A stretch of 64,000 nt of DNA from Isoetes taiwanensis. Its lineage: Eukaryota > Streptophyta > Lycopodiopsida > Isoetales > Isoetaceae. This document shows, piece by piece, positions 20,630 through 33,811 of the stretch. The stretch spans positions 39,235,841-39,299,840 of the forward strand of contig JAJEKV010000002.1 in the NCBI GenBank assembly GCA_021234155.1. The letters run 5' to 3'. The notes under the pieces are model-generated. The model ran no database searches and was not told the origin of the DNA. It was given only the letters and a program-made list of their open reading frames with translations. Each line of letters starts with the position of its first letter. Position 1 is the first letter of the stretch. The translations under genes were made by a program, and so were the position numbers.

Positions 20630-21582
20630 TTGGGATGTTTTTATCTTGTTTTTTGACCATTGATCTAGGGAATATTCTCAAATCAAGGGCCCCTAATTTT
20701 TTCTACGTCCACGCCAAGAAAGTTCCAATGGTGCAAAACAGACCAATGGTTGGTGCCACAGAAATAAAAAACATGCAAAACCCATTGAAGCTGCCTCTAG
20801 ACTGCTGGAATGAATGCTTTGTTTGTGCTTGATTAATCCCTCTACCAGGGCATTCTTCAAGGCAAATCGAGCCCCCAAATCGAAGCCTCAGGTCGGCTTC
20901 AGGGGATTCTCTGCCTTCACTACCAGATCGGCTTCAGGGCTTCAAATAAAAGCTCCCGGCTGAATGGTACAGGCTGCGGTTTGGGACCACGTAAAGTTTG
21001 GGTTGGTGAAATTCTAAAGTATCCACCAATCCTAAAGTGCCACATGTACATCATTCTATTAGGGAATTGTCAATTAGTTGCAATTCTGTTAATCTACTTA
21101 CATTCTTATATCCTACTTATATTCTACATGTCCAACTGTTTTTCTGCATATCCTATTTACATTCTGCATATCCTACTTACATTCTGCATTCTTATTCCAA
21201 CTGTTTTTCCATAACACATACTAAACACATACTAACATTTTTCTTTAAAACCCTTTTTGCTTGCATTCTGATAAGAGATTATATACCAGTACTATGCAAT
21301 TACAGATCAAAAGGAATTACAGATTATAGATTACAGATCAAACATATTCTAAAATCAATTGGATTCACAACTGCAAGAATTTCAGCATTACAACTTCCAA
21401 AATCAATTGCATTCACAACTGCAAGACTTTCAGGTGAAGAAGTTTCAGAGTTCCACAACAGCACATCAAAAAAGTTTCAAGAGTTTCAGAACACTAGTTC
21501 AAATCTTTCGATTTCTCATCATATTCACCATGATATCATTCAACTCTTCTCGAGAAATATACGGCATCACAATATTGCAATT
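20630..21582. other. No gene seen; short tandem phrases at 21090-21215 and 21355-21435
   Basis: Units such as CATATCCTACTTACATTCTG recur at 21100-21190, and AATCAATTGSATTCACAACTGCAAGA recurs at about 21352 and 21401. The frames here (21037-21591) are open because of these repeats. The stretch forms the 3' flank of the tyrosine recombinase gene. Confidence 0.4.
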
Positions 21583-24500
21583 CTAAAATGAGCCACCTGT
21601 AATGCTACTAATATTCACTTCCATACCCATCGCCTTTCTCACAATTGGATCACTCTCGGACAAGATATCAATGTCTTTGTTTAATTGGATGTTGGAAGAC
21701 TCCATTGCAGAAACAGACACAACTGGATCAACAGAAGAAACTACCTGACCTGAAGGTATCTCGACAATAGAAGACTGCTTAATACACCATTGATAGCAGA
21801 ACTAATAGTACCTATTTTGGTACTCTTAGTACTAAAATAGGTACTCTTAGACTGCTTAGTACCTATTTTGGTTTGCTGAATTGCAGGATCTAACACCAAC
21901 ATGTAGACTGCTTAATACACCATTGATAGCAGAACTAAGAGTACCTATTTTGGTTTTCTGAATTGCAGGATCTGACACCATTTTGGTTTGCTGCACTGCA
22001 GAATCTGACAGAATGATATCCCTAAGGCCAATTCCATCACGGTCCAGCTCATCTAGCTTTTCCAACTCCTTAGAGTACACATCCTGATACATTTGCCTCT
22101 GCCCATTATCATCAAATGGTTTACTTAACACATACATAGCACATTTTGCTTCCACTTCCTTGTTCTTGTCATATCTAGAAACAAAAGAAAATTACAAGTT
22201 AGAAACATAATGAAGAAAACTTAGAAACATAACTAAGAAAAAAAGTTCCTACTATATGCCTCTGTTATCCTTTGTCCTGTAACGCGCATCCCAACATTTT
22301 GTGGAACCCCAGCCCGAACCATTCTAGAAATGGCAGTAGTACGACCAGACTTACCCGAAAACTTTCCTTCCATACCAATTATTTTCAACATATACTTCAT
22401 CCAGCTAGCTAACTTTCTTGCATTAACCCAGTTGACTGAATTATACCATACATTTCCTCTATGATTAACATTCGGCTGCATAAAACAGAATGGAGAAGCA
22501 ACTGTCCCATTATCATTAGGCTTTGGATTATGTAAATGCCTTAACAGCTGCCTATAAGTCAAAACTACATCAGCCTCATAACATTTACAAGCCAATCTAA
22601 CTTGTTCTTCTTGGTAATGATTCATGTCCGCGTCGTAATTCTTACTAGTTTGCTCATCATATTCCAAGTACTCACTAGCATTTTCTGTTCCAACACAAGA
22701 ATCTGACATTACCAACAAATGAAGCTTCTTTTGACCACGAATCGCAAAATCTAGAAACACAACAGTACAAAAACCTGCCCATTCAGGAAAAAAAAAAAAC
22801 CTGTCCTATGTATAAAGCTGTGCCAATCTGACAGGTTCTCTTCAGCAGATCCAAACCAAAAGGCAACTTGATATCTATTTTCCTAATATGCTTTGTGAAA
22901 GCTATGGCATCTGCTTCTGCTTTCAGCACTTCATCCTTTTTGAGTCTAGCAAGCAAAATAAATGATTCCTTACTCAAGGGAGCAATAGTACCCAGATTTT
23001 TGCTGTTCCAAAGTGTTTGTCCAAACTGCTCCCCATGGATTTCTACATTTCTGTTAGACATAATAGGAAAAGCCCCACAATTGAAAAAATTAAGTTCTTT
23101 GAGACTATACTGATCCAGCATATCCCTAATCTTGCAGTCCTCATCCATATCAGTATTAATTACAGGATCAGCAGCAGAATTATTTGTTTCAGTGGCACTG
23201 TCCCCCAACCCATCCATATCAAAGAGGCAATTGTCAACAGAAGTAGGCTGGGCCATCTTTTCAACAGTATCAGGTTTGGCATTTTGGGGAAAGGATAAAG
23301 GCTTAATGTTATTCTGAATTTCAAGGACATTGAGGCCTTTAATAAAAGCAAGCATGTCTCTAATATCCTGTCTATCTTCAGCCATATGAAAACCAGGAAG
23401 CTTATTATAGGTATCAACAATAAGATCATGACAAACCTCAGCCTTAGCATTTTTGAACCCTGAAACAAGCTCGAGCATCTTGTTGAACCCCAAAAACAGA
23501 ATGGCAGAAATCTCACCTTCAACAAGTGAGCACTCCTTACAAATGAGCAGATTATGTATTTCCTGGTTTCTGATGCATGCCAGAACTGTTTGTACTGCTT
23601 TATTAGGTGCAATGATGCCTGCAGCAGCATAACCCAAGCTTGCCAACTCCGGATACCAATCAGGTCTATTTCCATATGTATTTTGATAATTCGTCTGCTG
23701 ACTGTTTCCATTGATGTTGAAGATATAGCGCAGGTTAGAATTACCTTCCTGAAACCAACAGAAATTTAGAGATATATAAAGAAAAGACCATAAGCTTAAA
23801 GACCATACAAAGGAAAACAGGTTATCCCTAAGGCCCACTCTGGTAAAACCAGAGATTTGAAATAGGGTATATATACTAAACCAAACAAATCCTCATGACT
23901 TGTCAAGTAATCCAAATCATTCTTAACTAACTAACAAGAAGATTGGACTTATCAGACCCCAAACGGGGAGGCCTTAGGGATTTTTAAATTGCCATAGTAC
24001 AAAAAAGAACAAAGCATATATACTACAACCTAGGGTTGCTTTAGACTGTAGAAAATACTTGCAAACAAGACTAAACCAGGAAGGAAATATCATTAAGGCG
24101 ATGAGATTTTCAGAAATACATTTTATTCAAGTGTAATAACCAAATTTAAACAAAAAAGGAAACTCAAGCTGAAAGAATTGTAAAACAACAACAGGCAAGC
24201 TGCACTACATAAGGTAAACAGTCAAAATAAGGGACAAAAAACCAGAAAATTTTTTTTAAGGGGCAAAGGAGATGTAAATCATACCAACTCATATACTATC
24301 CACTATTAAAGACAAGAAAAGACCAAGAATAAAACCAAGGGAATACTGAATTTGCATTAATAATAATAATATGTAAATGTTTAAAGAGAAAGATAGAGAA
24401 TACCATATGTTCCAACCACTGCTGTAAGAGATCCAATAAGAGTTCCAACAGAATTCTTACCATGAAGATTAAAACAAATTACAAGTGTTCATATCCGCAA

Positions 24501-25671
24501 ACACGCAGAATGCCTAAAGAACCACAAGATAAGGGAGAAGGAGTTCGGTTATATGCAGCAAAAGAGCATTTGTTAGCCTAAGAAGGGTAAAAATGCCTAT
24601 GCTAGCAGGTAAGCTATGAACAACCTTGGCCTTTCGGCCCTTTACTCTCAGATTATTATAAATACCATGTAACAAGTTAAAAAACCAGAATAAATGCATG
24701 AAGCAAGTTTAAAACCAGAATTTAGACCATGGTGTAGCCTATTACTTACATTACAATTTTAAATAAGACAACCTTAAGAATCAGAATAATCAGAACAATA
24801 ACGATATTATTTGCCCAAGATTCACATATAGCAGTATACCTTAGGGATTAGCAAGAACTAGTTACCGTATTTATTGGATAAGGCAGTGAAGTTATACTAG
24901 AGGAACAGCGCTATCAAGACCAAACAAATAAGAACCCCTACATTACCAATTATGGATTACTAGTGTGATATTTACAGCCTAAGGCCAGAGCCCGGTTCTG
25001 ACTACCCAGATCCACATATTATTAACACAGGTGTTTAAAAACAGCAAGGAATAAACAAGATTTACAGCAATCTCAATATATCAATACTCCAAAGGACATA
25101 AAACCATTCCAGGAATCCACAAAGTACACGGGTATACAAGGAGCCACAGGCTGAAAGCAGAAGATCATAGTAACATGCCTCAAACATCAGGGATAAATTA
25201 AAGGAATTCCCAAGTGCAAGGTCTGCCAGAACACAGCTAGCACCACATGTAAATAGATAGAACCAAACAAAACCCATAAAAATCATACCAAACATCAACC
25301 AGAATTTGAATGGGAAGCAAATAATACTAAAAACCACTGGAAACCTGGTTGGGCTGGATCTGATCATCCTCAAAATCGTCATCACCATCAGATTCGGATA
25401 GAGGCACCACCTCCACATTGCTGGTAGAAGTCCCCAGCCCTGTCATAGCCTTGTTACTGATTCCCTGCTGCCCTGGTATAAATTTCTTAATGCCAGGGTC
25501 ATTCCTATCCCTATTTGGATCCAGACCATGCTGCCTACAGAGCTCCAGCAGATGAGCTTTGGATGGTTGAGAGCCACTGTGCTCCAATCCATTCCTCCTG
25601 AGAAACTCAATTAATTTGTGCCTAGTTTGCCCTTTATTGGGAGTGCCCTCAGGTCTGCCAGCCTTCGTCAT
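21583..25671 (-). CDS. Crypton/DUF3504-type tyrosine recombinase gene, exons 1b-3, with lesions
   Basis: Exon 1b (25671-25345, 109 codons) opens with AGRPEGTPNKGQTRHKLIEF and a SAP-like GLEHSGSQPSKAHLLELCR. It splices in phase (AACCAG|GT to TTTCAG|GAAGGT) to exon 2 (23748 to about 22249). Exon 2 ends with the recombinase domain: FAIRG with the first catalytic Arg, EYLEYDEQTSKN, VWYNSVNWVNARKLASW, KSGRTTAISRM with the second Arg, and VTGQR. Exon 3 (22174-21583) would supply the nucleophile Tyr (YDKNKEVEAK) nine residues after the Gln, then a Ser-rich tail. KxxR replaces HxxR, and GQ replaces GH. The frame is lost by one extra T in a 12-T run (22788-22799) and resumes at once as FFFPEWAGF. The phase-correct donor reads AG|GA, not GT. 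Tandem duplication also disturbs the tail at 21780-21960. It is either a fresh pseudogene or a domesticated, non-catalytic relative. Confidence 0.7.
21775..21960. repeat. Tandem duplication in the recombinase tail
   Basis: The phrase ACTGCTTAATACACCATTGA and AGTACCTATTTTGGT recur at about 21774-21820 and 21905-21953, with a shorter AGTACCTATTTTGGT copy at about 21858. In minus translation this repeats KIGT-SSAINGVL. The duplication shifts the frame: sense text resumes as KQSSIVEIPSGQVVSS and ends at a TAG at 21585-21583. Confidence 0.6.
23749..25344 (-). other. Intron between exons 1b and 2 of the recombinase gene
   Basis: Flanked by GT and AG in the expected phase. A candidate micro-exon CAGTGGTTGGAACATATG lies between a TCTTACAG and a GTATTC near 24402-24419. 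No other coding frame is apparent. Confidence 0.4.
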
Positions 25672-25702
25672 CTCTTGAAGATATACGAAATGGGCTCATC
25701 TA

Positions 25703-25710
25703 TATTTATA
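25703..25710 (-). promoter_or_regulatory. TATA box ahead of recombinase exon 1b
   Basis: TATAAATA in minus orientation lies about 35 bp before the exon 1b ATG, implying a very short 5' UTR or initiation just at the ATG. Confidence 0.5.
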
Positions 25711-26584
25711 GCATTAGCTAAACCAGATTAAACATGTTTAACATTTCATTAATTCTAAATCATAAGAGTACCAGGCCTAAACCAGCTTGGCTTGCACGAG
25801 AAAATCAAAAGAGTTCTGAATATGATTACCTGGATTCGATTGCCAGATAAGAGCACGTGAACAAAATAGCTCCATGCAGAATACAACTGGGAAATCCTGT
25901 TATATGAGAAATTGCTTACATCAGATCGAAAAGTACCATTACTCATACCAAATCGCACCATGCTATTCCATCATCTTGCACGGACACAGCCGGAAAACCA
26001 TCGTCGCGACCTTCTTTAGGGTTTCAGGTAAAACATATGTTAGGTTACGTTTGTCCAAGTCACAAATGTCCTTTACCAACCCTAAAAGAAACATTTTATC
26101 CATAGGATAAATAATATTACCTCGAAGCTATTTTTTAATGTACAAAAATTGCCACTCATCCATATAGGTATTATTAGTCCAAGAATTTACCTTATAAGTA
26201 TAGTGCCAAAGGCAAGACAACCAGGTATACACAATTATCCCTCTTACGAGGTCAAACAGAAACGTTGTATTTAATGGTAAAACCCCCAAAGATTGAGCAA
26301 AACATCTCACATCATGTTCGTAAGCCTACAAGTTCTCAAAAAAAAGGCATGTAGAACCTTACCCCAGGCTCTGCAAATGGTTTTAGCAAATGCTGTAAAG
26401 TGTAACTTTACCACCAGATCATATCTTGAGGCTCAATTCTTGATAAAAACCTAGAATGGAATAACATAAGATATTAATGGAGAAAAAAAGGTTGACAGAC
26501 CATACTTGGCAATCAATTACACTTATTAGCCCGATAATGTACAAGGAAGACTCAAGCTTGTACAAGCCATATTATATTCCCAGC

Positions 26585-26800
26585 TTACCAAATAAGTCCT
26601 GCACCACATCACTCCAAGGAGTGACCTAGGAAATTCATGAAGTACAGCATATTTAAGCAATTTTTTTTAAAAAAAAGCAACCAAATGTGCCAAATGTAAC
26701 ATAAGGCATGTCCAAAACACACCATATTCCAGCACATCAAAAAAGTCTTGTACCACATTCCTCCATGGAGTGACTTAGAAAATTCTTGAGGTATAACATA
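26585..26800. repeat. Diverged direct repeat
   Basis: CACCACATCACTCCAAGGAG at about 26600 and CACATTCCTCCATGGAG at about 26752 belong to two copies of an 80-bp unit, about 150 bp apart. Confidence 0.5.
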
Positions 26801-26880
26801 GTTAAGCAGGTTTATATGGCAAACAAATGTGCTGAGTGTAAGAAAAGGCCAAAACATGCCAAATACTTACCCTAAACTTC

Positions 26881-26992
<112 letters not shown>

Positions 26993-27175
26993 TTCCCTTT
27001 TCGGTTCCCAGAACCTACTCCAAGATATCCTTCCTTACCATCACGGCATGTCAGGATTTATCAGTTCTTGACCAAAGTCAAGAGAATCCTAAGGACCAGT
27101 CCAGTTCCATTTTTATTTAACCATTATTTCTATATCAAATTCAATGCCCAAGAAGCAAAATATTATCATAAAAAA

Positions 27176-27450
27176 AGGAGCAAAGTCCTGTATATCAGGT
27201 GTTTCCATGAATAGGCCATCTCAAACAAATTCAAATTGCATATGCATTATTTCCTAGGCAATATTAAAGCTATGCCCACTGCACCATTTACCCTTTGCAA
27301 AAAGCCTATACAAAAACTAGATCAAAGTCCTATACATCAGGTGTATCCATGGATAGGCATTCTTGAACAAATTCGAAAATGCATATGCATTATTTTCTAT
27401 GCAACATTTTAGCAGTGCCTACTGTATCATTTACCCTTTGCCAAAAAAGG
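27176..27450. repeat. Tandem duplication of about 142 bp
   Basis: Two copies share AAAGTCCT-TA-ATCAGGTGT, AATTCRAA--TGCATATGCAT and CATTTACCCTTTGC, starting near 27183 and 27325. It lies in the long intron region of the recombinase gene. Confidence 0.7.
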
Positions 27451-28281
27451 CCTTATCACCCATGCACAGAATATGCTATTTAACAATTCTCAATAATGGT
27501 AGAGTTTTCAGGATTACTTCTGCAGTTCGTCAGTATCCTAACTACTGCCCGAATATATCAGTTTCTTTACATGGGTTTTGCATCATAAATTACATGCCAA
27601 ATAATCAAGAAATAAATTCCTATATATTTAGTTGCTTAACCAAGCTTACAAACAGGTCCACAGATTACATTTGAACATTTTTCTACTATGCCATATGTAT
27701 TATCATAAGACTTTTAGCAAAGATACCAAAACTGTATTCCCAAGCCAGCATATGCAAATGATAAAACTTCCATTAAACGATTGTGTTCATGAAAATATTA
27801 TCCAAAAACTTAATGCATGGAATAAATCCATCATTTCCTGTCTTAGAAACCTGGAGCATTTCGATCCATATCATATATGCTACTGTTTATAAGTTTGAAA
27901 AAGGCTTACCATATACTGCAGGAAGCAAATACTACTAAAAAGAAAAAATATTTCGTCACCATGATGGCCACAGTTGCAAGGCCATTTGTAAAAGTCTGAA
28001 TCCTCAAGCAAAACGAATTTGGAGGAGTTAGACGGGTTACCTGCAGTGAAACCAAAGCACATTAGCCTTAAACAGGGTAACATACTAAGCCACTAGCAGG
28101 TAAGCTATCGTCTATACTCGGCTCTTCGCCCTTCACCAAATTAAAGACTGAAAAAATACACATTAATCATTCTGATTCATTAACTGAGATAACAAGTTTC
28201 AGAACAGAGCTTTATAGTTAAGCCAAAACTTAGATTCGATTTAACTAAGAGGTTTAGAACAGCAGAAGAAGCCTGCTGAAC

Positions 28282-28644
28282 CTGATTTAGCGCGATTGGA
28301 TCACATTCATCCGGATCCAGCTCATTGATTTGGTTGAAATCCTCTTGCTCAGCTTCAGGAGTATCAGCAATGCTGGTAATTTCATGGTTGGGCATCCCAC
28401 TGTGGGCCAAATCTGTTCCCATGCTGCTCTTAAAGAAATTCGTGACAGTGCCTGCCTTGACCTGGGTGCTGCCGATTAGATTATACCTATGCACAATCTT
28501 TTCCAGAAATACCTTGCCCGGTTGAGCAATATTTTCCCCTCCCGCTTTACATAGTGCTTTTAGATCCAAACCAGCCTTATCAATCAAATCCAGTAGTTTA
28601 GCTCTAGTGAGGCCACGGTTCTGTGTGCCCTCCGGCCTCGGCAT
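28282..28644 (-). CDS. Alternative first exon (1a) of the recombinase gene
   Basis: A 121-codon frame from ATG at 28644 begins MPRPEGTQNRGLTRAKLLDL and carries GLDLKALCKAGGENIAQP then KVFLEKIVHRYNL, the same architecture as exon 1b (RPEGT-N-G-TR-KL, then a helix pair ending in HGL or YNL). It ends in acidic text, PIALNQ, followed by GTTCAG, so the splice donor AATCAG|GT has the same phase and the same NQ ending as exon 1b (QPNQ). Either exon can therefore join exon 2 without changing frame. A TTTATAA box lies about 60 bp upstream on the minus strand. It could instead be the first exon of a second, lost copy of the gene. The domain is inferred to bind DNA from its SAP-like pattern. Confidence 0.6.
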
Positions 28645-28864
28645 AACCGAAAAGAATAGAAAAATTAGGCAAAGTAGAACTAACTGGGTGTTTCCCCTGC
28701 TTATAAATCCCCGACAGACCCAAAAACATAGAAATTTCCAGAAATAGTTACCAAAGGGTGTCCTTAACTTTCTGTTATACCTTTTCTGCTGGTATTGGCC
28801 ATTTGGCTTACATCTTGCACGCTGGCGATTACGGCCATATCCGGTCCCTAGGATCACTCTCATG

Positions 28865-29379
28865 ACTGTGTGTGGTCTAATCCGAGCGCCAGCAGCGATC
28901 TTGCTCTTCTGTACACATTAGGTTTGCATGATAAACCCTAAAGTGTTAGTATGACATACGTTCGTTACACGCATACACCCATGCGCATTACTTGAACAAT
29001 TTGTTATTTTACTAAGATCTCGAATGAACCAGCTTATTGTCTTTACCCATGCCCAAATATTTAAATATTTAAACCCTTACCATTTGAAGAGGCCTTAACA
29101 TAAGTTATGCCCCCATGTCTTACCATTCCCTTGCGTTGTTCCCCATGTGATGCGCCCGAAAAAATCGGGTTACACTAACTCATGGTCCCAGGAAATCAAC
29201 CTATGGTGCCCAACTGGTTTGTCATGCAACCAGTATACCAGCCATGGATACTAGGTTTGTATGAATACTGGTTTGTCATTGATTCGTCATGCAGGAAACC
29301 TTGTACCCTTGCAATCTGGTTCTAAGAAATACCATACTCCAAGTTAATTAAACCATTGCTTTTGAGATATCTTACCTTT
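28865..29379. other. Upstream flank of the recombinase gene, no gene seen
   Basis: No protein-like frame. ACCAGTAT / TACTGGTTTGTCAT phrases near 29210-29290 form short repeats. Confidence 0.3.
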
Positions 29380-29912
29380 TGAGGTGCGTTCCAGCTGTTT
29401 ATGGTCCAGACACCTAGTAGTTAGTCTCCGTTACTTAATCCAGTTATCCTAAGCTGTAAGGCAAGGATCAAAGCTATTTTTGCTATTTTACTTAAATGCT
29501 CAATGTTAGTAAATTGGGTCATGTTGCCATATAAAACGTAAAGCCCATGGTAAATTCCTTATGCCTGCTCATTTCTCTTGGGCGTCTGTCCTTGTTGCAG
29601 ACCTTCAAAAAATTGGTGTACTTACCTTATGGCCCTGAAAATTCCAAAATACCAAGCCTAGTTATACCATCAACAAGTGATGCCCTTGGCAAGGTCCTTA
29701 TGCGTGTTCATATTTTTTGGTAGCAGACCTGTTATTCCTACTCCATGGTCCTAAAGGGTCCTGTATTCCATTTTTACCATTGCCATCATTTATTACAATG
29801 CCTTACCTTTCAGGTGTGCATCTGCTGTTTATTGTCCCAGCACCTAGTATTTAGTCTTCATTACTTGATCCTGTTATCCTAAGCTGTAAGACTAGGATCA
29901 AAACAAAAATCG
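29380..29912. repeat. Direct repeat of about 105 bp, two copies
   Basis: Both copies contain CTGTTTAT-GTCC-CACCTAGTA, TTACTT-ATCC-GTTATCC and TAAGCTGTAAG. They start near 29382 and 29812, roughly 430 bp apart, with clear divergence. Confidence 0.7.
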
Positions 29913-29939
29913 TTTGGATATATCCTTATCCTTATCCTT

Positions 29940-30190
29940 ATCTGTTATATATATACAATTACTTAAGCACCCCCCTTGTTATATAGAGATTGATCGCAAC
30001 CGTCGATTATGAAATCGATGGTTCTAATGCAGCCACCTCGTCCTGACCTTGTTATGTAGAGATTGATCTCGGCCGTCGAACGTGCAAGATCGATGGCCCA
30101 GATAAAAGCCCCCTTTATTTGGGGCTTTTGATCTACACCGTCGGATTTAAAAATTGAATCTTGACCATCTAAAAAAGTCAATCAAATTAA
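29940..30190. repeat. Dispersed repeat family, copy 1
   Basis: Starts near TATATATATACAATTA and continues with GAGATTGATC and CGTCGA hairpin-like text. The same head occurs at 33812 and 35588. Confidence 0.55.
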
Positions 30191-30199
30191 ATGCTGCTT

Positions 30200-33100
30200 A
30201 AGAGGTGTCTCTATATCATATGTCATATTTTTATTCCTCATTAATTTGACCTTTTGGGGTGATGTGCCACTCTATTTTTCCATGTGTCATTTTCTTTTCT
30301 CATTTATTTTTTTGCATCAGTTTAAGGCTTTCTCAGAGATTCTTTGGGCGGGCAGCGCTGGATTTGCATTCATCTATGTGCGACGGATTTGGCCATGTTT
30401 TTGGAGCTACTCCTTTGCGCATAATGCCGGTGGAGCTTATGCCCAGTTCTGCATCACTTACGGCCTCTCCTTCTTTCCATTCTGGCGTCATTCACAGCCA
30501 TGATTGGCAAACATAGCTGCGCTAAGCTTTCGCATGCATCGTTTCTTCTCTTCCCCTGCATTTGTCAATGTCGATGAGAAATGAGATGCAAGCTTCCCCT
30601 TTTTTTTTGTTAAATCAGCCATACAGAGATTTCGCCTTTCCACCATCTGTTGTTGCGGCGGCAGCAGTCCTTTCTGCGCTGGAGCCATGGAGCTTTTGTT
30701 GTTGCCGATGGTATGAAAGCTTGTTTGCTCAGACTATAGTTCTTCATACTATGCTCTGTCGTTTCAATGCCATGAAGCTGCCTATAGTTCCCTACAGCAT
30801 TATCGGCTCTACAGAAGCGTTGTGATGCTTGCGGTGGCCCTTCTTGACGGCTCTGCAGGGGAAAGACATCTTAAGAGGTTGTCGTAGGTGCGATCTGGGC
30901 TTTGAGCTTTGCAAGCTGAAGCATTTGATTCTTGCTTGTTGAAATCCAACCACATTTGATTCATGCTATCCGGTAAGCTTTATACACTGTTCTATTGAAT
31001 TTCTTAAGATTTTTAAATATTATACACTGACGTTCATCTTTGTGTGGAGAAAATAACATTGTTTGATTATGAAATGCAGCTAACAGCTAACAGAGACTAC
31101 ATAGAAGAATTTGGATTGGTCCACAGCATATGGGCGGTTCACACTTTTATTTGTGTTGCTAGCGTATCCAATATATCTGATAGATATCAAAAAATGAATA
31201 AATCTACATGTGGTGCTGAATTTTATGAGGTTAGTTCAAAAACATTTTGTGCTGCCGATTTTTCACGGTTGAAGGCAGCATGGATTCTGAATGATCTTAA
31301 CAAAACTGTCTATGATATACTCACAGGATGGAATGGCATACTGTTAACCAAAGTTTCTGTTTCATCCACCCAGCTTGCTCGACCGAAGAAATTAGCCATA
31401 CAACTAGATTTTGCAGTTTTTAGCCTAGATTTTTGCATCTTAAATTTTTGCATTCTTAATATGATGTATTTTTCTGCAGATTTAGTTATTCCATAGTTTC
31501 AGGGTGAGTCGCACTTGCGGACGTGTTTCTGTGATGGTGACTGAGGAGATTCAACTTCATTATGTCTGCTTGAAGCCAATCCCCAAGAACTCCGTCTTTG
31601 ACCTTTCTAGCATGCCAGCAATTTCAGATAAAGGCTTCGCTGATCACTGATTGCTCTTTCCCCTTTTGTTGGCTCTGTTTTAATACTGATGTTTTCTCCT
31701 TTCTCCAACAGATGACCATTGCTCAGCTAAGGCGGCAGCCGGCTTCTGATGCGATTGGTCTAAAATGGCACATCCGACCTTCACTATTGGCACAATCTGG
31801 ACAAAGCTATTCTGAAAGATATGGTTATCTTCTTGAGCTCTGTTTTGCCATTAACTCCAATGATATGCAATACCATTTGAAGATCGTACTGCTTATAAAA
31901 CACCTTATAAAACCCGGGCCCTAGTTTTTCCATATGCAGGCCCTGGTACACACATTTGAACTCCAGAGCTAAGGCGATAATATTTCTTGCTGCGGCCTGG
32001 TAAAAATGTATTTGAATTTCATCTTTGATGCTTGTCTTAACTCTAAAATATTTGATTTTAGCTCTCCTTCATTTCTGTCCCTTTTTTCAAAGAGACTTCT
32101 CTGATTTGAATATATGCAGGGAACCCTTGGACAGTCCAATGTCGAGGCAACTATTACCTGCAAAAAGGTACACCACTTGCAACTTGGATGATATGTTTAA
32201 GATCAAAGCAGGAATACAACAACACTTGCTATTTATTCTCTTATTTTCTTACATGCAACACTTGGAGGTGGAATGAATTGAAGAGCCATTCAGGCAGTCC
32301 CTGTCAGAAGGTAAAGTCTCCATTTTGTTATGTTAATTCCTCTTGGAACAACCACATTGGCAGACTCCAATTTCAATTTACATCTGTATTTAATTGTAAT
32401 TTACTCGGTAACACAATGATGTGGCCCGGTCAGCTTCTCATGTCCATTGCTGAATAATCTAGGACAAAACGTCAAGCAGACAACTTGAAAAAGAAAGGAG
32501 CAAAGGTCAGTTATAAATTGCAAGAAGAAGGGATGTCTTTAACACAAACGTTCCTGCAACTAATTGTACCTAGATATTACGGCATAACATAGGAGAAACA
32601 TACCTTATGCACAATGTTGATTTCCTTGATCTCCAGGGAAAAGAAATCAATTTGTCATAGTTTTGGCATTCTCAGCAGTCCCACCATCATTAGAACGCTG
32701 CTCCACTTCAATACCTCTCTGATCATTTAAGAATAAATGCCATAAAAAGCCCTAAGGTAGTCTGTATATATGACGCCAGTTACCAACAGCAAGTTGCTTC
32801 CTAAGCTTCTCCAAATATTCGAACAATAGAGACTGAACGTTTAGAATGCCCTTTTTTTTGTGTGTGTTAGGGATACTATTGTACAAGCACATCCAAACTT
32901 GCTATATTACTGGAAGATTTATGTTTATACGGGGGCATCTAAACTGTGTATGAGATGTGCGCATTGCAGTATCTATTCCTTGGACCGCAACCTTGACATT
33001 ACATTTGTAGCTATGATCTCATAGACTTTATTGCTATCTTCCTGGCATATGGTGCAAGGGCACGTATGAAACTATCGTACACACTGTGCTTTTTAATAAA

Positions 33101-33800
33101 ATGTTATTATTAGTGTAATTTCAATCTGTAATGGTTTAGGCGTCTTTTTGTCAGCATTGTAAAGTGATGCTTATGTTTTCGCTCATGCATGGCAAGCCTT
33201 CAACATCACAAGTTCTATGCCCGAGGGTGGTTTCCAGCTTCCAGATGATACACGTCACAAATATCGAGCAATCCAAGATAGATTTAAGGACTATCATATT
33301 CCTATTTTTGTGCGTTGAGAAGTCTCAATAGACAATGGTGAGCTTTTCATTGTTTGAGAATCTCAAGCTGGTCATTGATTGGCTATTAGGCAAGGGGTTT
33401 AGCTTAAAACTTCATGACTTTGGTCTAGATCCATTACTCCCATTTGTGCAACAGACAATTGAGAAAGGTCTCAAATAAGATGTGCCTCAAAGACAGTAAT
33501 GAATTCACCCTATGATGACAATAAATTAGTGGATTATGATATTTGATACCAAAGCATTGAATTCGCCTTGAACAAAAGACTTCTACTTATCGTAGATTGT
33601 TAAACGATTATATGTCAGGAGAATATGAAATTATATGAAACTAAATGGCAATGTTGACCGATGCAACGTCCACTATGGTATTGACTTCTTCTAATTTAAT
33701 TCTTGACACTCGACTTTAGATATTGATTGTTTAAGCTTAGATTTTACTTCCAGCTCTTCATAAACCATAGGCAAGACACCTATTCATAGTACAAAAACTT
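30200..33800. other. No recognisable gene; scattered splice-like and coding-like scraps
   Basis: Frames such as 31044-31496 and 31598-31924 show no domain. A short stretch at about 33193-33318 reads GGFQLPDDTRHKYRAIQDRF in one frame and looks coding, but I cannot assign it. The composition resembles spliced gene debris rather than satellite. Confidence 0.3.
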
Positions 33801-33811
33801 GTATATCTCTT

